DNA from: Hippophae tibetana
Taxonomy: Eukaryota > Streptophyta > Magnoliopsida > Rosales > Elaeagnaceae
Assembly: GCA_037013495.1 (NCBI GenBank)
Contig: CM072810.1
Location: forward strand, 85,606,449-85,670,448
DNA: 64,000 nt
Direction: 5' to 3'
The notes beneath the pieces were generated by a model. The model worked only from the letters and a program-made list of their open reading frames with translations. It had not been told where the DNA came from and did no database searches. Below are positions 1-12,459 of the stretch, piece by piece. A program made the translations under genes and the position numbers. How positions within the stretch are numbered: position 1 is the first letter of the stretch; every line of letters begins with the position of its first letter.

Positions 1-59
1 GGCAGACTAATAGTCTCACTCACCCAACGCTAGAATTCGATCTTAATGACCAGATGCAT

Positions 60-1371
60 TGATGAGACAAGATCAACATCGTATTAGCAATACCGATCTT
101 GCAGATAGTTTGGTTTTATATTTTTAAAACTCTCACAAGTGCACGAATCATTTTATAGAAAATGACAAATATACTCCCAAGGTCGATTTAAAGAAGATAT
201 ATATGTGGGTTTTAATTTATTATTCAAACTTTTAAAAACGAATTAAATCCTAAACATCATCTCACGATATATTAATTTTTGTGTTTCGTAATCTAATAAC
301 AAAAAAATAAAAATAGATATGATTCAATAAACAATTATGTAAATTTTTATCATTTATAAAGTAGAGTATTGATATAATAATTAAGTTAATTATGTTTTCG
401 CATATTATTTAAGTTATTAAAGTTATAAATTGATATTTATTGATTCTTTTATTTTTATATGAATACTACTTTTGGTGGGGTTAGATATTTTTTATTAATT
501 AAACAAATCAATTAACACTTATGGGTAACATCAATAATTATTTGGTTAATTAAATTAATTCTTTTTTTCTAAGAGATTGAAAATGAACTATTTAAATGCC
601 ACATTGGGTGAGGTTAGACATTTTAAACTTTATTCAAGGTATCTAAATTAAACCTAAGAATTTAATTATCCAAGTATTATCTTTCAAGTTTTAAAACCAT
701 TACTGAAAATATATTGTCAATACATTTTCAAATAATAGTTCTTATAAAAACTTTTGAAATAAAGTTTCACTCTAACTACTAGGTGATTGTATCAACAAAT
801 AAAAGAGTACTACTCTATATCAGACCAGATAATTAAACCATAAAATCTAATTTTTAGATTTATGTTTGTAATGAAAAATAATATATTTTTCTCTAACATC
901 ATTAATATAAAATCTTGAATAAAAACAAAATCAATTTATTTTATAAATATGTTTTACCTATTTAATATTTCATAAGCATAAGAACTTTATTATTATATCA
1001 TATTTACAAATAGCCAATCATGTTAAATTTAATCACAGAAAAATTAAACATAACATATAAGAATAAAACATAAAAAATAAGTATAAATAATTCATTTTAA
1101 AATTATACCTTAAAACCTCCAAACGGATTTGCATTTTCGTTTATTGAATCAAAAACTATAAATATATAAAATCATTACTTTTTCTCAAAAAGAGAATTTT
1201 GAAACTAAAAAAACTAAGAACTATAGAGAGAAAGCTAGAGAAATAGAGAGGTTTGTGATTTTTACAATGGGAGGGAGCATCCTTTTGCGGCAGACGGGTG
1301 TTGGCGGGCACAATCACGTGCAGGATAGGCATGAGTGTGTGCTTGCTGCGCGTGGGAGTATACTGGGTGTA
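60..1371 (-). repeat. LTR (downstream LTR of copy 1)
   Basis: Reverse complement of the family LTR. It starts at the LTR terminus TGATGAGAC and contains the recognisable blocks ending in the CTTTGGTTTTATATTT-like and CACGAATCATTTTATA segments, which match the LTRs at 13501-15292 and 51225-53021. The inner limit is where sequence matching the integrase region of the 51 kb element begins. It is not full length relative to its relatives. Confidence 0.85.
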
Positions 1372-3560
1372 TTTCAGGTACACATCTTCGGATGACTTGA
1401 TCTTAACCAATCTTGTATAAATAAGGGTCATCCCAAAAAGTCCTTGATAGTTTTTAAGAACCTTTTCTTGTCATAAAATGAAGTGTTAGGTCTCAAAACA
1501 CCAGTGGCAAGATAGTTTATAACATTAGCATACCATGGGTTTGAACCTATTGAAAATAATTGTTCATCAGGAAAGGTTTCAACTATATCTTCATTACTTT
1601 CACCTTTATGAGAATTGAAGTTAGAAACCAACCTAGACAAATCGTCAGCTACTAAGCTTTCACTACCTTTCTTATCCTTGATTTCTAGGTCAAATTCTTG
1701 TAATAGTAAGACCTACCTGATTAATCTTGGCTTGGCATTCGGTTTACTTAATAGGTTTCTTAAAGCAACATGATCATAATGCACAATCACTTTAGATCCT
1801 ACTAAATAAGACTTGAATTTGTCTAAAGAAACATTATAGCCAAGAATTCCTTTTTAGTGGTGATATAATTCATTTGGGCGTCATTGGGTGTTTTGCTATC
1901 ATAGTAGATGACATGCAAATGCTTATCCAATCTCTGTCCCAAGACTGCTCCGAGAGCATAATTGAAAGAATCACACATTATTTCAAAGAGTAAAGACGAG
2001 TTTGGTGCTATAATAACAGGGGTAGATGTTAGTTTCTCTTTCAGGGTATTAAAGGCAATAATGAAATCATCGTTGAAATTAAAATTAAAATATTTTGATA
2101 ACAAGTTACATAAGGAATGACTTATTTTAGAGAAATATTTAAAAAATCGTCTGTAAAATTCTACATGTCCTAAAAAGCTTCTTATCCCCTTAACAGATGT
2201 AGGAGGAGGTAATTTGGAAATCAGTTCAACTTTTGCCTTATCAACTTCAATACCTTTGTTTTAAATGTTATGTCCTAACATTATCCCTCATTGAACCATG
2301 AAATGACTTTTCTCCCAACTAAAGGTTAGATTGCATTCAATGCATCTTTCTAAAACCAAAGTCAATTTATGTAAAAAATCATTAAATGAGTTTCCAAAGA
2401 TAGAGAAATCATCCATGAAAACCTTAACAAATTTTCCACCATGTCTGAGAAGATAGATATCATAAATCTTTGGAACGTGGCGAGGGCATAACATAACACA
2501 AATAACATTCTTTGAACAACTGATATCCCAAATTTCTTAGGTACCATATGCACTGGACTAACCCACTTACTATCAGTAATAGGGTTGATAATTTCTTTAA
2601 GAATATATTAACTACCTCTTGCATGTTTGAGTTTAGTCTTCTTTGGGCCTCTTGTACGGGTTTAGTACCATCCTCTAAGTTGGTCTTATGCATACACATG
2701 GTAGGACTAATGCCTCTTATATCCCCAATACTCAAACCTATGGATTTCTTAAACTTCTTAAGCACTTTTACAAGTTCCTTTTCTTGGGTTTTAGTAAAGG
2801 TTGAAGAAATTATCATTGGATAAGTTTCTCCTTCTCCCAGAAACACATATTTTAAGTGCTTAGGTAAGTCTTTGAGTTCAAGTTTAGGTGGATTGACCTC
2901 TTTACTAGGTGGGGAAGTGGGTAGATTTAAAAGTGTACTAGATTTTTTCATTAGTTTATCACTATTTATTCGTTCAAGGTAACCCCTTAGTTTCCTCATC
3001 TAAATCTTCTTCGACCTCTTCAAGTGGATGAACAGTTTCAAGCTTTTCTTCTATTCTTGTTCGGGAAAAGGTGCTTTGGACAAGATTATCCAAAGGGTCA
3101 ACATCGAATATTTCATCGATGGTAGAAATAGAAGGAAAAGGTGAAGAATCAAAACCTTTAAAATGAACTATCTTTCCTAAGACTTTCATTGTAAAATTTC
3201 CATCTTTGACATCAATAATAGTCTTGGTAGTTTCCATAGATGGTCTACCAAGCAGTATTGTGTGCTCTTTGTCCAAGGTTGGATTTTCTTGCATATCTAG
3301 AACCATAAAGTCAACAAGTATTATCATTTTGTCAACCTGTACCAACACATCCTCAACTATTCCCTTTGGATACTTAAGAGATCTATCTGCAAGTTGAAAG
3401 GACATAGTAATGGGTTTTAAATCTCCTAAATGGAGTTGTAATAATATAGAGTAGGGCATCAAGTTTATATTAGCAACTAAATCAAGCATTGCTTTAGCGA
3501 CCTTCCTATCCCCCATAGTTATGTTTATGATAAAACTTCCAAGGTCTTTCAACTTAGGGG
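1372..3560 (-). pseudogene. pol relic of copy 1: protease, RT, RNase H, start of integrase
   Basis: Read leftwards, the segment gives an aspartic-protease-like stretch (AMLDL then INLMPYSI, and ILLGRPSMETTK), then RT with MDDFSIFGNSF near 2390-2440, then RNase H with a YYDSKTPNDAQMNY stretch near 1870-1920, then the upstream part of an integrase polyprotein ([19 protein letters not shown]). Each stretch aligns by eye with the element at 57.3-59.8 kb. In life the polyprotein would be cleaved by its protease and would copy and integrate the element. It is broken by many changes and is not expected to make protein. Confidence 0.88.
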
Positions 3561-4039
3561 GAAGTTAGTGCTGAAGTACACCACTATAAAGTTTTGATAC
3601 TACTTCTCGCTTATCAAGAATACCCTCTTTTCTTAGTCTTCAACTCTTTTAAAAACTTAGCATAGGAGGGTATATGCATGATCACTTCTAATAATGGTAA
3701 ATTGATATTTACTTTAGAAAGCATATTAAAAAGATCATAAAATTTCTTAACTTGTTTGGATTCTTTCATCCGGTGTGGAAAAGCAACTTGCAACTGTTGT
3801 GGTTTTGTTGTCTTTTGAATTTTGGGGATGTTAGATGACTCACGAATGAATTTTTCCGAAGGTTTGTCAAGTTTAGCACTTGTCTCTACTTTTTGTGAGA
3901 CTAAAATTTCACGGTCTTTGTTACTTGAACTATAAGGTAGATCTTTATAGATTTCAGGTAAACTAGTATTGACTACCTTACCACTTCGAAGGGTTCTTAC
4001 ATCCTTCGATTGTTCGGGTTGATTGGGAAACTTACCTGT

Positions 4040-5200
4040 TTCTTAACTTTGCATTTGTTTAGCTAGTTTCCCAACTTTAGTTTCAATCCTTTTAACCGAA
4101 GCCCCTATGGTGCTCAAATTTTTATTATTCATCAATTGGTTGTCGTGACTAACTTGAATAAAAGAATTCAATCTATCCTCTAAGGTTGGATTAAAAGATT
4201 GATTTGATGGGTAAGGGTGGTTTGTATTTGGCCTTATTGTTTGACATTGGGTGTAGGCTTGGTAATTGTTTTGTGTCCAATGATGGTTAGGGCGACTATT
4301 GGTGTCTGGATGATGCCTTTGAAAGGAATTGACTTCCTTTATGGGATCCACACTAGAATCACAAGTATATGAACAATTATGCACATCATGCCCAATTGAA
4401 AAACACACTTCACACACCTCTTGATTTGGCATTTGGTGGGTAGTGAGAAGTTGCACTTACTTAGTCAATTTAGCAAGTTGTAAGGTCATTTCATCATCAG
4501 AGCCAACATTATTGACTCCTGCTCTCTTTCTTCTAGTAGTTCTTTGTTGGGAATTAGAACCTAACAGCTCATAGAGACTATATTTTTCTTCTACGGTCTT
4601 TTCTTCCACAACACATTCAGCAGAATTATCAACCATGAATTGACTCTACAATGTCAATCCATCATAAAAGTATTAGTTCTGTAGCTGTAATGGAAAGTTA
4701 TGATGAGGAAATTGAATGAAAGGGAGTTTGAATCTTTCCCAAGATTCATGAAAGGGCTCTTCATCCATTGGAGAAAACATTACTATCTTCGTTCTTAGAT
4801 AAGTAGTCTTTTGATAGGAATATAATATACCCATAACCTTTTCATAAAATGCCTCCCAAGTTGTTAGAGAATCTGGCTGTAGAATAATGAACCATAACCA
4901 AGCTTTATCCTTGAAGGTGTAAGGAAAACACCTCATCCTAAGATGGTCTTCATCAATTCTCTATAGTGGAAAGCTTTGAAGAAAAGCATAGAATTCTCTA
5001 AGGAGCAAATGGTCTTAATTATGGATACCATAAAAGGAATGCAAAAAAGAATAATGATTCTTTTTCCATTCATAGTTCCTTGTAGCCTATTGCAATTGTA
5101 TGCTGGAAGTTGCATTGCCAATGATTGGCGTTGCATAGTCCTTCATCAATTTTTGCCTATCTCCAACATCTCTCATGGCTACTTGTAGTTGAAATTGATC
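4040..5200 (-). pseudogene. Second gag region (gag-2) relic of copy 1
   Basis: Shows the gag core motif RMRCFPYTFKDKAWLWF and EEPFHESWERFK, then a zinc-knuckle-like segment CEVCFSIGHDVHNCSYTC near 4360-4420, then a polar coiled-coil-like tail (VKRIETKVGKLAKQMQ). It is the counterpart of 55691-56850. Gag would form the virus-like particle and bind RNA. It lies directly upstream of the protease. Broken. Confidence 0.88.
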
Positions 5201-5599
5201 CTCCTCCTTTTGCGTATCACATCTAGCTCCTAAAGTGAAAAATAGTAGAACTTTCTAAGAAAGATTTATCACTTGGAAAAATGTAAAGGCTTAAACAAAA
5301 AAAAACACAGGGAACCTAAGTTAATTTTTTTGTAATGTTAAATTTAAAGAATGGACACAATTTTTGAAACAAATGAATTTTTATTATTTCATTGGAATTT
5401 TATTACACACTTTCTTAAAATAAAAACAAAATAAAAAAACTAAAAGAAAGGAGAATACAATAATGAGTGACCTCTCACTTAGGACTAAAATTTATCGTCT
5501 TCTAGTAAGACATTGCTTGGAGATTTCAAAATGACAAACTCAATATCTCTTCTTCATTGAATTTATTTGATCAAATTTGACCATTCAATTATCTTTGCT

Positions 5600-6830
5600 T
5601 TTTTTTTTTTGCAAATGCTCAGCTAATTGTTCCACTTAGACCTTCACCTTTTTGATAGAAATTTACACAGAGTCCAACCGTTGATTAGTTTTAGACTCGT
5701 TATCTCTGCAGACTTGAATAAAAGAATTCAATTTATCCTCCAAGGTTGGTTTATTGGGAAAGCTTCTTGGAATGGGGTGGTGGAATTGATGACCTGATTG
5801 ATTTGAGCTTTGGGCGAAAGGAGGGTTATTTTGCCTCCACAAGAAGTTGGGATGATTTCTCCACCCAGGATTGTAGGTTTTTGAATTGGGGTTGAATCTT
5901 TGTCTCTATTGATATGCTCCTGAAAAATTAATCTATTTAGGTCCAGCTTGTATTTCTCCTTGACATGGACAAGCTTCAGTACCATGTCCTATATTGCTAC
6001 AAAAACTACAATGTTCATTGTGGGTGTTAGTTTAGGTAGTGAGAAGGGAAACTTGCTTTCTCACTTGAACAATTTGTTGTTGAACTTCATTACTTTAATC
6101 AATTTTATGAACTCTAGCTCTTCTCACTCGTAGCTTTTTTCTGTTAGGAATTCACACCCAACATCTCAAAGAGGTTGTACATCTCTAAAGCTATCTTCTC
6201 CCCTATAGTTCTTTGGTAGCATTGTCGAAAATGAACTGGCATTACTACGTAAGTCCATTGTAAAAGAATTGGTTCGGTAACTATAGAGGAAAGCTGTGAT
6301 GAGGGCATTGAGTGAGGAACAATTTGAACCTATCCCAGGCTTCATGTAATGGTTCTCCTTCCATCTGAAATAAAGTGGAAATCTTTGCTCTAGCTATGAT
6401 GTTTTTTGGTGAGAATAGAATTTTCCCATGAATTTGTTTTAAATGTCCTCCTAGGTCATCAGAGAACCTAGAGGAAGTGACATTAACTAAGCTTTGGCCT
6501 TATCCTTCAAGGTGTAGGGGAAATACCTCATTCTAAGCTGATCCTCATTTAGAATACCGAGGGGGGAAGTTTGGACTGTGGCATTGAAGTCCCTAATGAG
6601 GGAAATAGAATATTTATTAGGCAGCCCATAGAATGAAGGAGGCATGGAAAAATGAATGTTTTTCAAGTCATAATTCCGAGCAACCTCACCTAGTTGGATA
6701 GAAGCAGTTTCCGTGCCAAATACTTGCAGTGCAAACTCTTTCATGGTGGTTTCCCTAACATATGTATTTCCTCCCATTTCTATTGGTTCCAGTAAAGAAT
6801 TACCATGCATAGATTAGTGAAAGCGTAAAT
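5600..6830 (-). pseudogene. First gag region (gag-1) relic of copy 1
   Basis: Begins near 6810 with an N-terminal block (ETTMKEFALQV, ARNYDLKNIHFSM, PSFYGLPNKY) and the core RMRYFPYTLKDKAKA. It continues leftwards through degraded core and a second tail ending near 5610. It is clearly homologous to, but distinct from, the gag region at 4040-5200: the two differ in the core (KDKAKAWL against KDKAWLWF). This matches the order seen at 54187-55380. Broken. Confidence 0.85.
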
Positions 6831-7316
6831 TAAAAACATCTGTCAATTAAAAAGGAAAAGAATAATAAAATAACTATACAAAAATTTAGATAAAATATAC
6901 ATAGTATTTAATACAAAATTATTAAACAAACAAATTAAGTTAATCTCAAAGTTAAATAACATAATCAATATTAACCAAGAGTGCTCCTAAGAAAGAATGG
7001 TGAGAAAAAAACTCTTTAAAAACCATCCTCCTAGATAGAGCAACGTTTTCAGGAAAGATTAGTGACGCAAAGGCTTTCAAGAACTAGTTTCATAGATAAA
7101 ACACTCTTAGATCTTTACTTTCCATGCTATTACACAGTTAGTTTTTTTTTTATTTTTTTAGAAAAGAAAATAATTAAATAAATTAAAGTTTAAATTTTTT
7201 TAATTAAAAATCAGTAATTAAAATTTTTTAATACAAAATAAATAAAAAATCACAATTATTTACAACACAAATTTGTTTTCTAAATTTTGATAAATAATTT
7301 AAAAAGGCTATTTCTT

Positions 7317-7464
7317 TCCCGTCAACGGTGCAAAAAACTTGATGAACAAAATCAAGTCCGCAACAATGGCGCCAAAAACTTGATGAAGACAAAATCAAGT
7401 CCTCGAAAACGGTGCCAAAAACTTAATAAACACAATCAAGTCCCCGACAACGGTGACAAAAACT
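7317..7464 (-). repeat. Tandem array of four primer-binding-site units
   Basis: Four head-to-tail units start at about 7317, 7357, 7400 and 7441, with periods of 40, 43 and 41 bp. On the minus strand each carries a version of TGGCGCCGTTGNCGGGGA preceded by the LTR-end-like string ATCAAGTTTT. The last unit abuts the LTR terminus at 7465. The site type is complementary to the tRNA-Asp 3' end in Athila relatives. Normal elements have one copy here. Confidence 0.85.
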
Positions 7465-9235
7465 TGATGAGACAAGATCGACATCGAGTTAATAATACCG
7501 ATCTTGCATATACTTGGGTTTTATATTTATAAAAGTCTCGTATGTGCACAAATCATTTTAAAAAAATTACAAGTATATTGATAAGTAGAACTGACATCGT
7601 CGATCCTGAAAATACTTTGGTTTTGTATTTGTAAAACTCTCATAAGTACCAAATAATTTTATATAAAATGACAAGTATACTCCCAAGGTCCATCCAAGGA
7701 AGGAATATATGTGGATTTTAATTTATTATTCAAAATCTTAAAAAAAATTAAATCCAAAATATCCTGTCACGATATTTTGGGTTTTGTGGTTTCCTAATCT
7801 AATAACAGAAAAATAAAAATAGATATGGATTTAATAAACATTTATGCAAATTTTTATCATTCATAATAGTAGAGTATTTATGGATATAATAACTAAGTTA
7901 ATTATGCTTGCTCATATTATTTAAGTCATTAAATATATAAATTGATATTTATTGATTCTCTCTTTTTATATGAATACCATCTTTGGTGGGTTATATATTC
8001 TTTGTTAATTAAACAAATCAATTAACATCTATAGGTAAGGTCGATAATTAATTTGGCTAATTAAATTATTTTTTTTCTTAGAGATTGAAAATGGAACATT
8101 TAAATGTCACATTTGATTTGGTTAGACAGTTTAACCTTTTTTAAGGTGTCCAAATTAAACCTATGAATTGAATTATCCGAGTACTAACTTTCAAGTTTTA
8201 AAACCATTACTGAAAATATGTCATTAATACATTTTCGAATAATAGTTCTTATAAAAACTTTTGAAAGAGAGCTTTACTCTAACTACAGGACGATTGTATC
8301 AACAAATAAAAGAGCACTACTCTAAATCAGATAAGATAACTAAACCTTAAAATCTAATTTTTATATTTAAGTTAGTAATGAAAAATAATATATTTCTCTC
8401 TAACATCCTTAATATAAATTCTTTTATAAAAACAAAATCAATTCATTTTATATAGATTTTTACATATTTAATATTTTGCAAGCATAACAATGTTATTATT
8501 ATATTATGTTTACAAATAGCCATACATGTTAAATTTAATCATAGAAATACTTTGATGCTAATTTTGTTGCTGAAAACCCTCCAAACGGATTTGCATTTTC
8601 CATTTATTGGATCAAAAGTTAGAAATTTACAAAAACATGGCTAATTCTTCTCAAAAAGAGAAAAACTTTAAAATTAAAAACTAAAAAAACAAAGAAAGCT
8701 TTATAGAGAGAAAACTGGAGAAAGAAAGAGCTAAGAAAATTGTTTCTTGATGTGATTTTTATAATGGGGGAGATGGGGTATTTATAGGTAAGGAAAGGGT
8801 TAAAAAGTGGAGAAAAATGATAAAAATGGCTTAAAATATGTAATGGATGGACGTTGATGCAGGCACTGATGCATATAGTGGTGCACATAGACTTTGGCGT
8901 TATGCAGGGGAATGTGCGTAGACTTGATGTGGGATACGATCTGACTGGGTGCAGATTTGCAACGTTGTGTTGCATGATTGTCCGCGTTTCTCGATGTGGT
9001 ATGATGGTGTTGGGTAGTTTTGTCCATTTGTTTTTACTTTTCCTATTTTGTTTCTCAACATGTTTGTGATGTATTACCTCTAGTTTATTCTATGCGTCTT
9101 TAAATAATTTTTGAAAAAAAATCTTGAAAAACAAAAAAAATACCCGTAATTCCAAAAAGATAAATTTATATAAAAAAATGATAAAATCATATAAATATGA
9201 ATCTTTTTAATCAATTAAAGTATATTAAATAATGG
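7465..9235 (-). repeat. LTR shared by copy 1 and copy 2, with a duplicated end
   Basis: Family LTR in reverse orientation. The LTR terminus occurs twice in tandem: a partial end at 7465-7578 (TGATGAGACAAGATCG) and then the main LTR from 7579 (TGATAAGTAGAAC). It runs to about 9235, where sequence switches directly to gag-2. It serves as the upstream LTR of copy 1 and stands in the downstream-LTR position for copy 2. Small open frames here (for example 8619-9069) are LTR sequence, not genes. Confidence 0.85.
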
Positions 9236-11680
9236 TAATTATAGGTGTTTGGATGATACCTTTGAAAGGATTTGACTTCCTCCATGGCATCCACACTAGA
9301 ATCACAGGTATATAAACAATTACGAGAATCATGCCCAATTGAAAAACACACTTCACACACCTCTTGATTTGGCATTTGATGGGTAGTGAGAAGTTGCACT
9401 TGCTTAGTCAATTCAGCAAGTTGCAAGTTCATCTCATTATCGAAGCCAACTTCATTGACCCATGCTCTCCTTCTAGTACTTCTTTGTTGGGAATTAGAAC
9501 CCAACCATTCATAAAGATTATAGGTTGCCTCTACGGTCTCTTCTCCCACAGCACCTTCAGTAGCATTATCAACCATGTATTGAATCTATAGTGTCAATCC
9601 ATCATAAAATAATTGTTATGTAGCTGTAATGGAAAGCTATGATGAGGACATTGAATGAAAATGAGTTTGAATCATTCCCAAGCTTCATGCTAAGGCTCTT
9701 CATCCATTTGAGAAAACTTTGCTATCTTCGTCCTTAGATCAACAGTCTTTTGATGGCAATAGAACCTACCCATAAACTTTTCATAAACTACCTTCCAAGT
9801 TGTTAGAGAACCCGACTGTAGAGTAATGAACCAGACCAAGCTTTATCCTTGAGGGTGTAAAAAAAACACCTCATCTTTAGCTGACCTTCATTAATTTCCT
9901 ACAGTAGAAAGGTTTGGACAATAGCATATAATTATTTAATAAAATGCAAAGGGTCATCATTAGGGACACCGTAAAAAAGAAGGCAACATAGAATAATGAA
10001 TATTTTTCAATCATAGTTCCTTGCAGCCTCTTATAATTGTATGCTGGAAGTTACATTGCCAATAATTGGCATTGTATAGTCTTTCATCATTTTTCGCCTA
10101 TCTTCATCATCTCCTATGGCTATTTGTAGTTCAAATTGATCCTCTTTCTCTTGTGTATCAACATTTACCTCCTAAAAAAATAATAGAAGTCTTTAAGAAA
10201 GATTTATCACTTGACAAAATGTATATGCTAAATTTAATGAATGAACACAATTTTTGAAACAAACAAATTTCTATTATTTCATTAGAATTTTATTACACAC
10301 ATTCTTAAAAAAAATAAACTAAAAAAAAGGAAAATACAATGATGGGTGACCTCCCACTTAGGACTAAAATTTATCGTCTTCTAGTAAGACGTTGCTTGGA
10401 GATTGCAAAATGACAAACTCAATGTCTCATCTTCATTGAATTTATGTGATCCCATTTGACTATTCAATTAGTCTTTTTTTTTGCAAATGCTCAACTAACT
10501 ATTCCACTTGAACTTCCACCTTTTTGATAGAAGCTTCCATAGAGTCCACCCGTTGATTGGTTTTAGACCGGTTATCTCTACAAACTTGAATAAAAGAATT
10601 CAAGTTGTCCTCTAGTGTTGATTTATTGGGATTGCTTCTTGGAATAGGCTGGTGGAATTGCTGGCCTGACTAATTTGAGCTCTAGGAAAAATGAGGGTTG
10701 TTTTGCCTCCAAAAGAAGTTAGGATGATTTCTCCACCCAAGATTGTAGGTATTTGAATTGGGGTCAAATCTTGGTATTTATTGATATGCTCCCAAAAAAT
10801 TGACTTGTTCATGTCTAGTTGGTGCTTTTCCTTGATATGGAATGACTTTAGTACCATGTCTTATGTTTCTACACAAACCATAATGTTCATTGTTGGTATT
10901 GGTCTGCGTAGTAAGAAGGGCAACTTTCTTGGTCAATTGAACAAGTTGTCATTGAACTTCATTACTGGACTCACTTTCATAAACTCCAATTCTTCTTACT
11001 CGTGAGCTTTTCTATTGGGAATTAGAACCCAACATCTTAAAGAGGTTTTACATCTATGATGCTATCTTTTCTCCCATTGCTCCTCTGGCAGCGTTGTCGA
11101 CAATGAACAAGCATTACTATGTAAGTCCATCATAAAAGAATTGATTCTGCAATTATAGGGGAATGTTGTGATGAGGGCATTGAGTGAGGAAAATTTTGAA
11201 CCTCTCCTAAGCTTCATGGAATGTTTCTTCTTCCATCTGAGAGAAAGTAGTAATCCTCGCTCTCAACTCTGATGTTTTTTGGTAGGAATAGAATTTTCCC
11301 ATGAATTTGTTGAAAATGTCCTCCCATGTCATCAAAGAACCTAGATGGAGTGACATCAATGAAGCTTGGGCCTTGTCCTTCAAGGTGTGGGGGAACATCT
11401 CATTCTAAATGGATCCTCTTTCAAAATACCGAGGGGGAAGGTTTGGACTGTGGCATAAAAGTCCCTATTGAAGCAAAGAGAATCTTTATTAGAGAGCCCA
11501 TAGAATGAAGGAAGTATAGAAAAATGAATATTTCTCAGTTCATAATTCCGAGCAGTCTCATCCAATTGGATAGTGGGAGTTACTATGCCAATTATTGGCC
11601 TTGCAAACTCTTTCGTGGTGGTTTCCCTAACATGTGCATTTTCTCCCTTTTTTTTGTTTCGGTATAGGATTCAGGCTTGG
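9236..11680 (-). pseudogene. gag-2 and gag-1 relics of copy 2
   Basis: gag-2 occupies about 9236-10180, with the zinc-knuckle-like CEVCFSIGHDSRNCLYTC near 9300-9360 and LYEWLGSNSQQRSTRRR nearby. A coiled-coil-like and proline-rich spacer follows at about 10560-10860. gag-1 lies at about 11040-11660, with ARNYELRNIHFSI, PSFYGLSNKDS and FYSYQKTSELRARITTFSQ. The arrangement is the same as in copy 1 and in the 51 kb element, so the tandem gag organisation predates all three insertions. Broken. Confidence 0.85.
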
Positions 11681-12099
11681 TTTTATGTTTAGCTAAAAAT
11701 AGGTTGATAGGTAGAATCCAACATTGTGGACATTTGTTTAAATTTATGAATATTATTTATGTATGGTGTAAGAGGGTTTCCTAAGGATCTCCTACCATGT
11801 ATAAACTATTGAAAGCATAAATTTAAAACACATGTCAAGAAAAAGAATAATAAAATAACCATACAAAAATTTAGAAAAAAATTACATAGTATTTAATACA
11901 AAAATACTAAATAAATAAGTCACTCCCTAAGTTAAATAACATAATCAGTATTAACTAAGAGTGCTCCTAGGAAAGAATGATTAGACAAAGCCTCCTTAAA
12001 AACCATCATACTAGACAGAAAAATGTTCCTAGGAAAAATTGGTGGCACAAAGATTTCCAAGAACTAGTCTCGTAGACATAACTCTCTTAGATATTTACT

Positions 12100-12435
12100 T
12101 TTCAAATTATTATTATTATCATTTTTTTAATAAATTAAAATTTTATTTGATTAATTTTTTTCATCTTTTTTAATTTTCTAAATTTGTTTTAATTTTTTTA
12201 AAATAAATTAAAGTTAAATTATCTTTTTAAATTATTTTTTAGTTTTTTTAATTTTTAATTTAATCTAATTTATTTGTTTAAATAAATTAAAGTTAAATTA
12301 TTTTTTAAATTTTTTTCTTAATTTTAATTTTAATTATTTTTTTTCTAGACACAAAATAAATAAATAAAATTACAATTATTTACAACACAAATGTTTTTTA
12401 AAATTTTGATAAATAATTTAAAAATTCTATTCCTT
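12100..12435 (-). other. Low-complexity leader of copy 2
   Basis: Almost pure A/T runs built from TTTAATTT-like words, lying between the gag-1 start region and the primer site. The corresponding leaders at 7140-7316 and 53046-54186 have the same composition. I see no gene. Confidence 0.6.
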
Positions 12436-12453
12436 TTCCAACAACGGTGCCAA
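12436..12453 (-). other. Primer binding site of copy 2
   Basis: On the minus strand this reads TGGCACCGTTGTTGGAAA, a diverged form of the family tRNA-Asp-type site. It sits six bases inside the LTR terminus at 12460. Here there is only one copy, unlike copy 1. Confidence 0.75.
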
Positions 12454-12459
12454 AAACTT

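Larger units (their letters stand above)
60..9235 (-). mobile_element. Athila-clade Ty3/gypsy element, dual-gag family, copy 1 (broken)
   Basis: LTR retrotransposon fossil read on the minus strand. From high to low coordinates it shows an LTR, a primer-binding-site array, a first gag region, a second gag region, protease, reverse transcriptase, RNase H, the start of integrase, and a second LTR. Every part has a plus-strand counterpart in the element at 51225-62903, which confirms family and order. The Athila clade is inferred from the RT style ([20 protein letters not shown]) and from the primer site, which resembles the tRNA-Asp type known in Athila relatives. It is heavily decayed, probably with twenty or more breaks, and lacks most of integrase. 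It shares its right LTR with the next copy. Confidence 0.9.

Noticed and set aside
8619-9069. Overlapping short open frames on both strands near 8.6-9.1 kb
   Set aside because: They lie wholly inside a family LTR, and matching positions in the other LTRs are not open in the same way.
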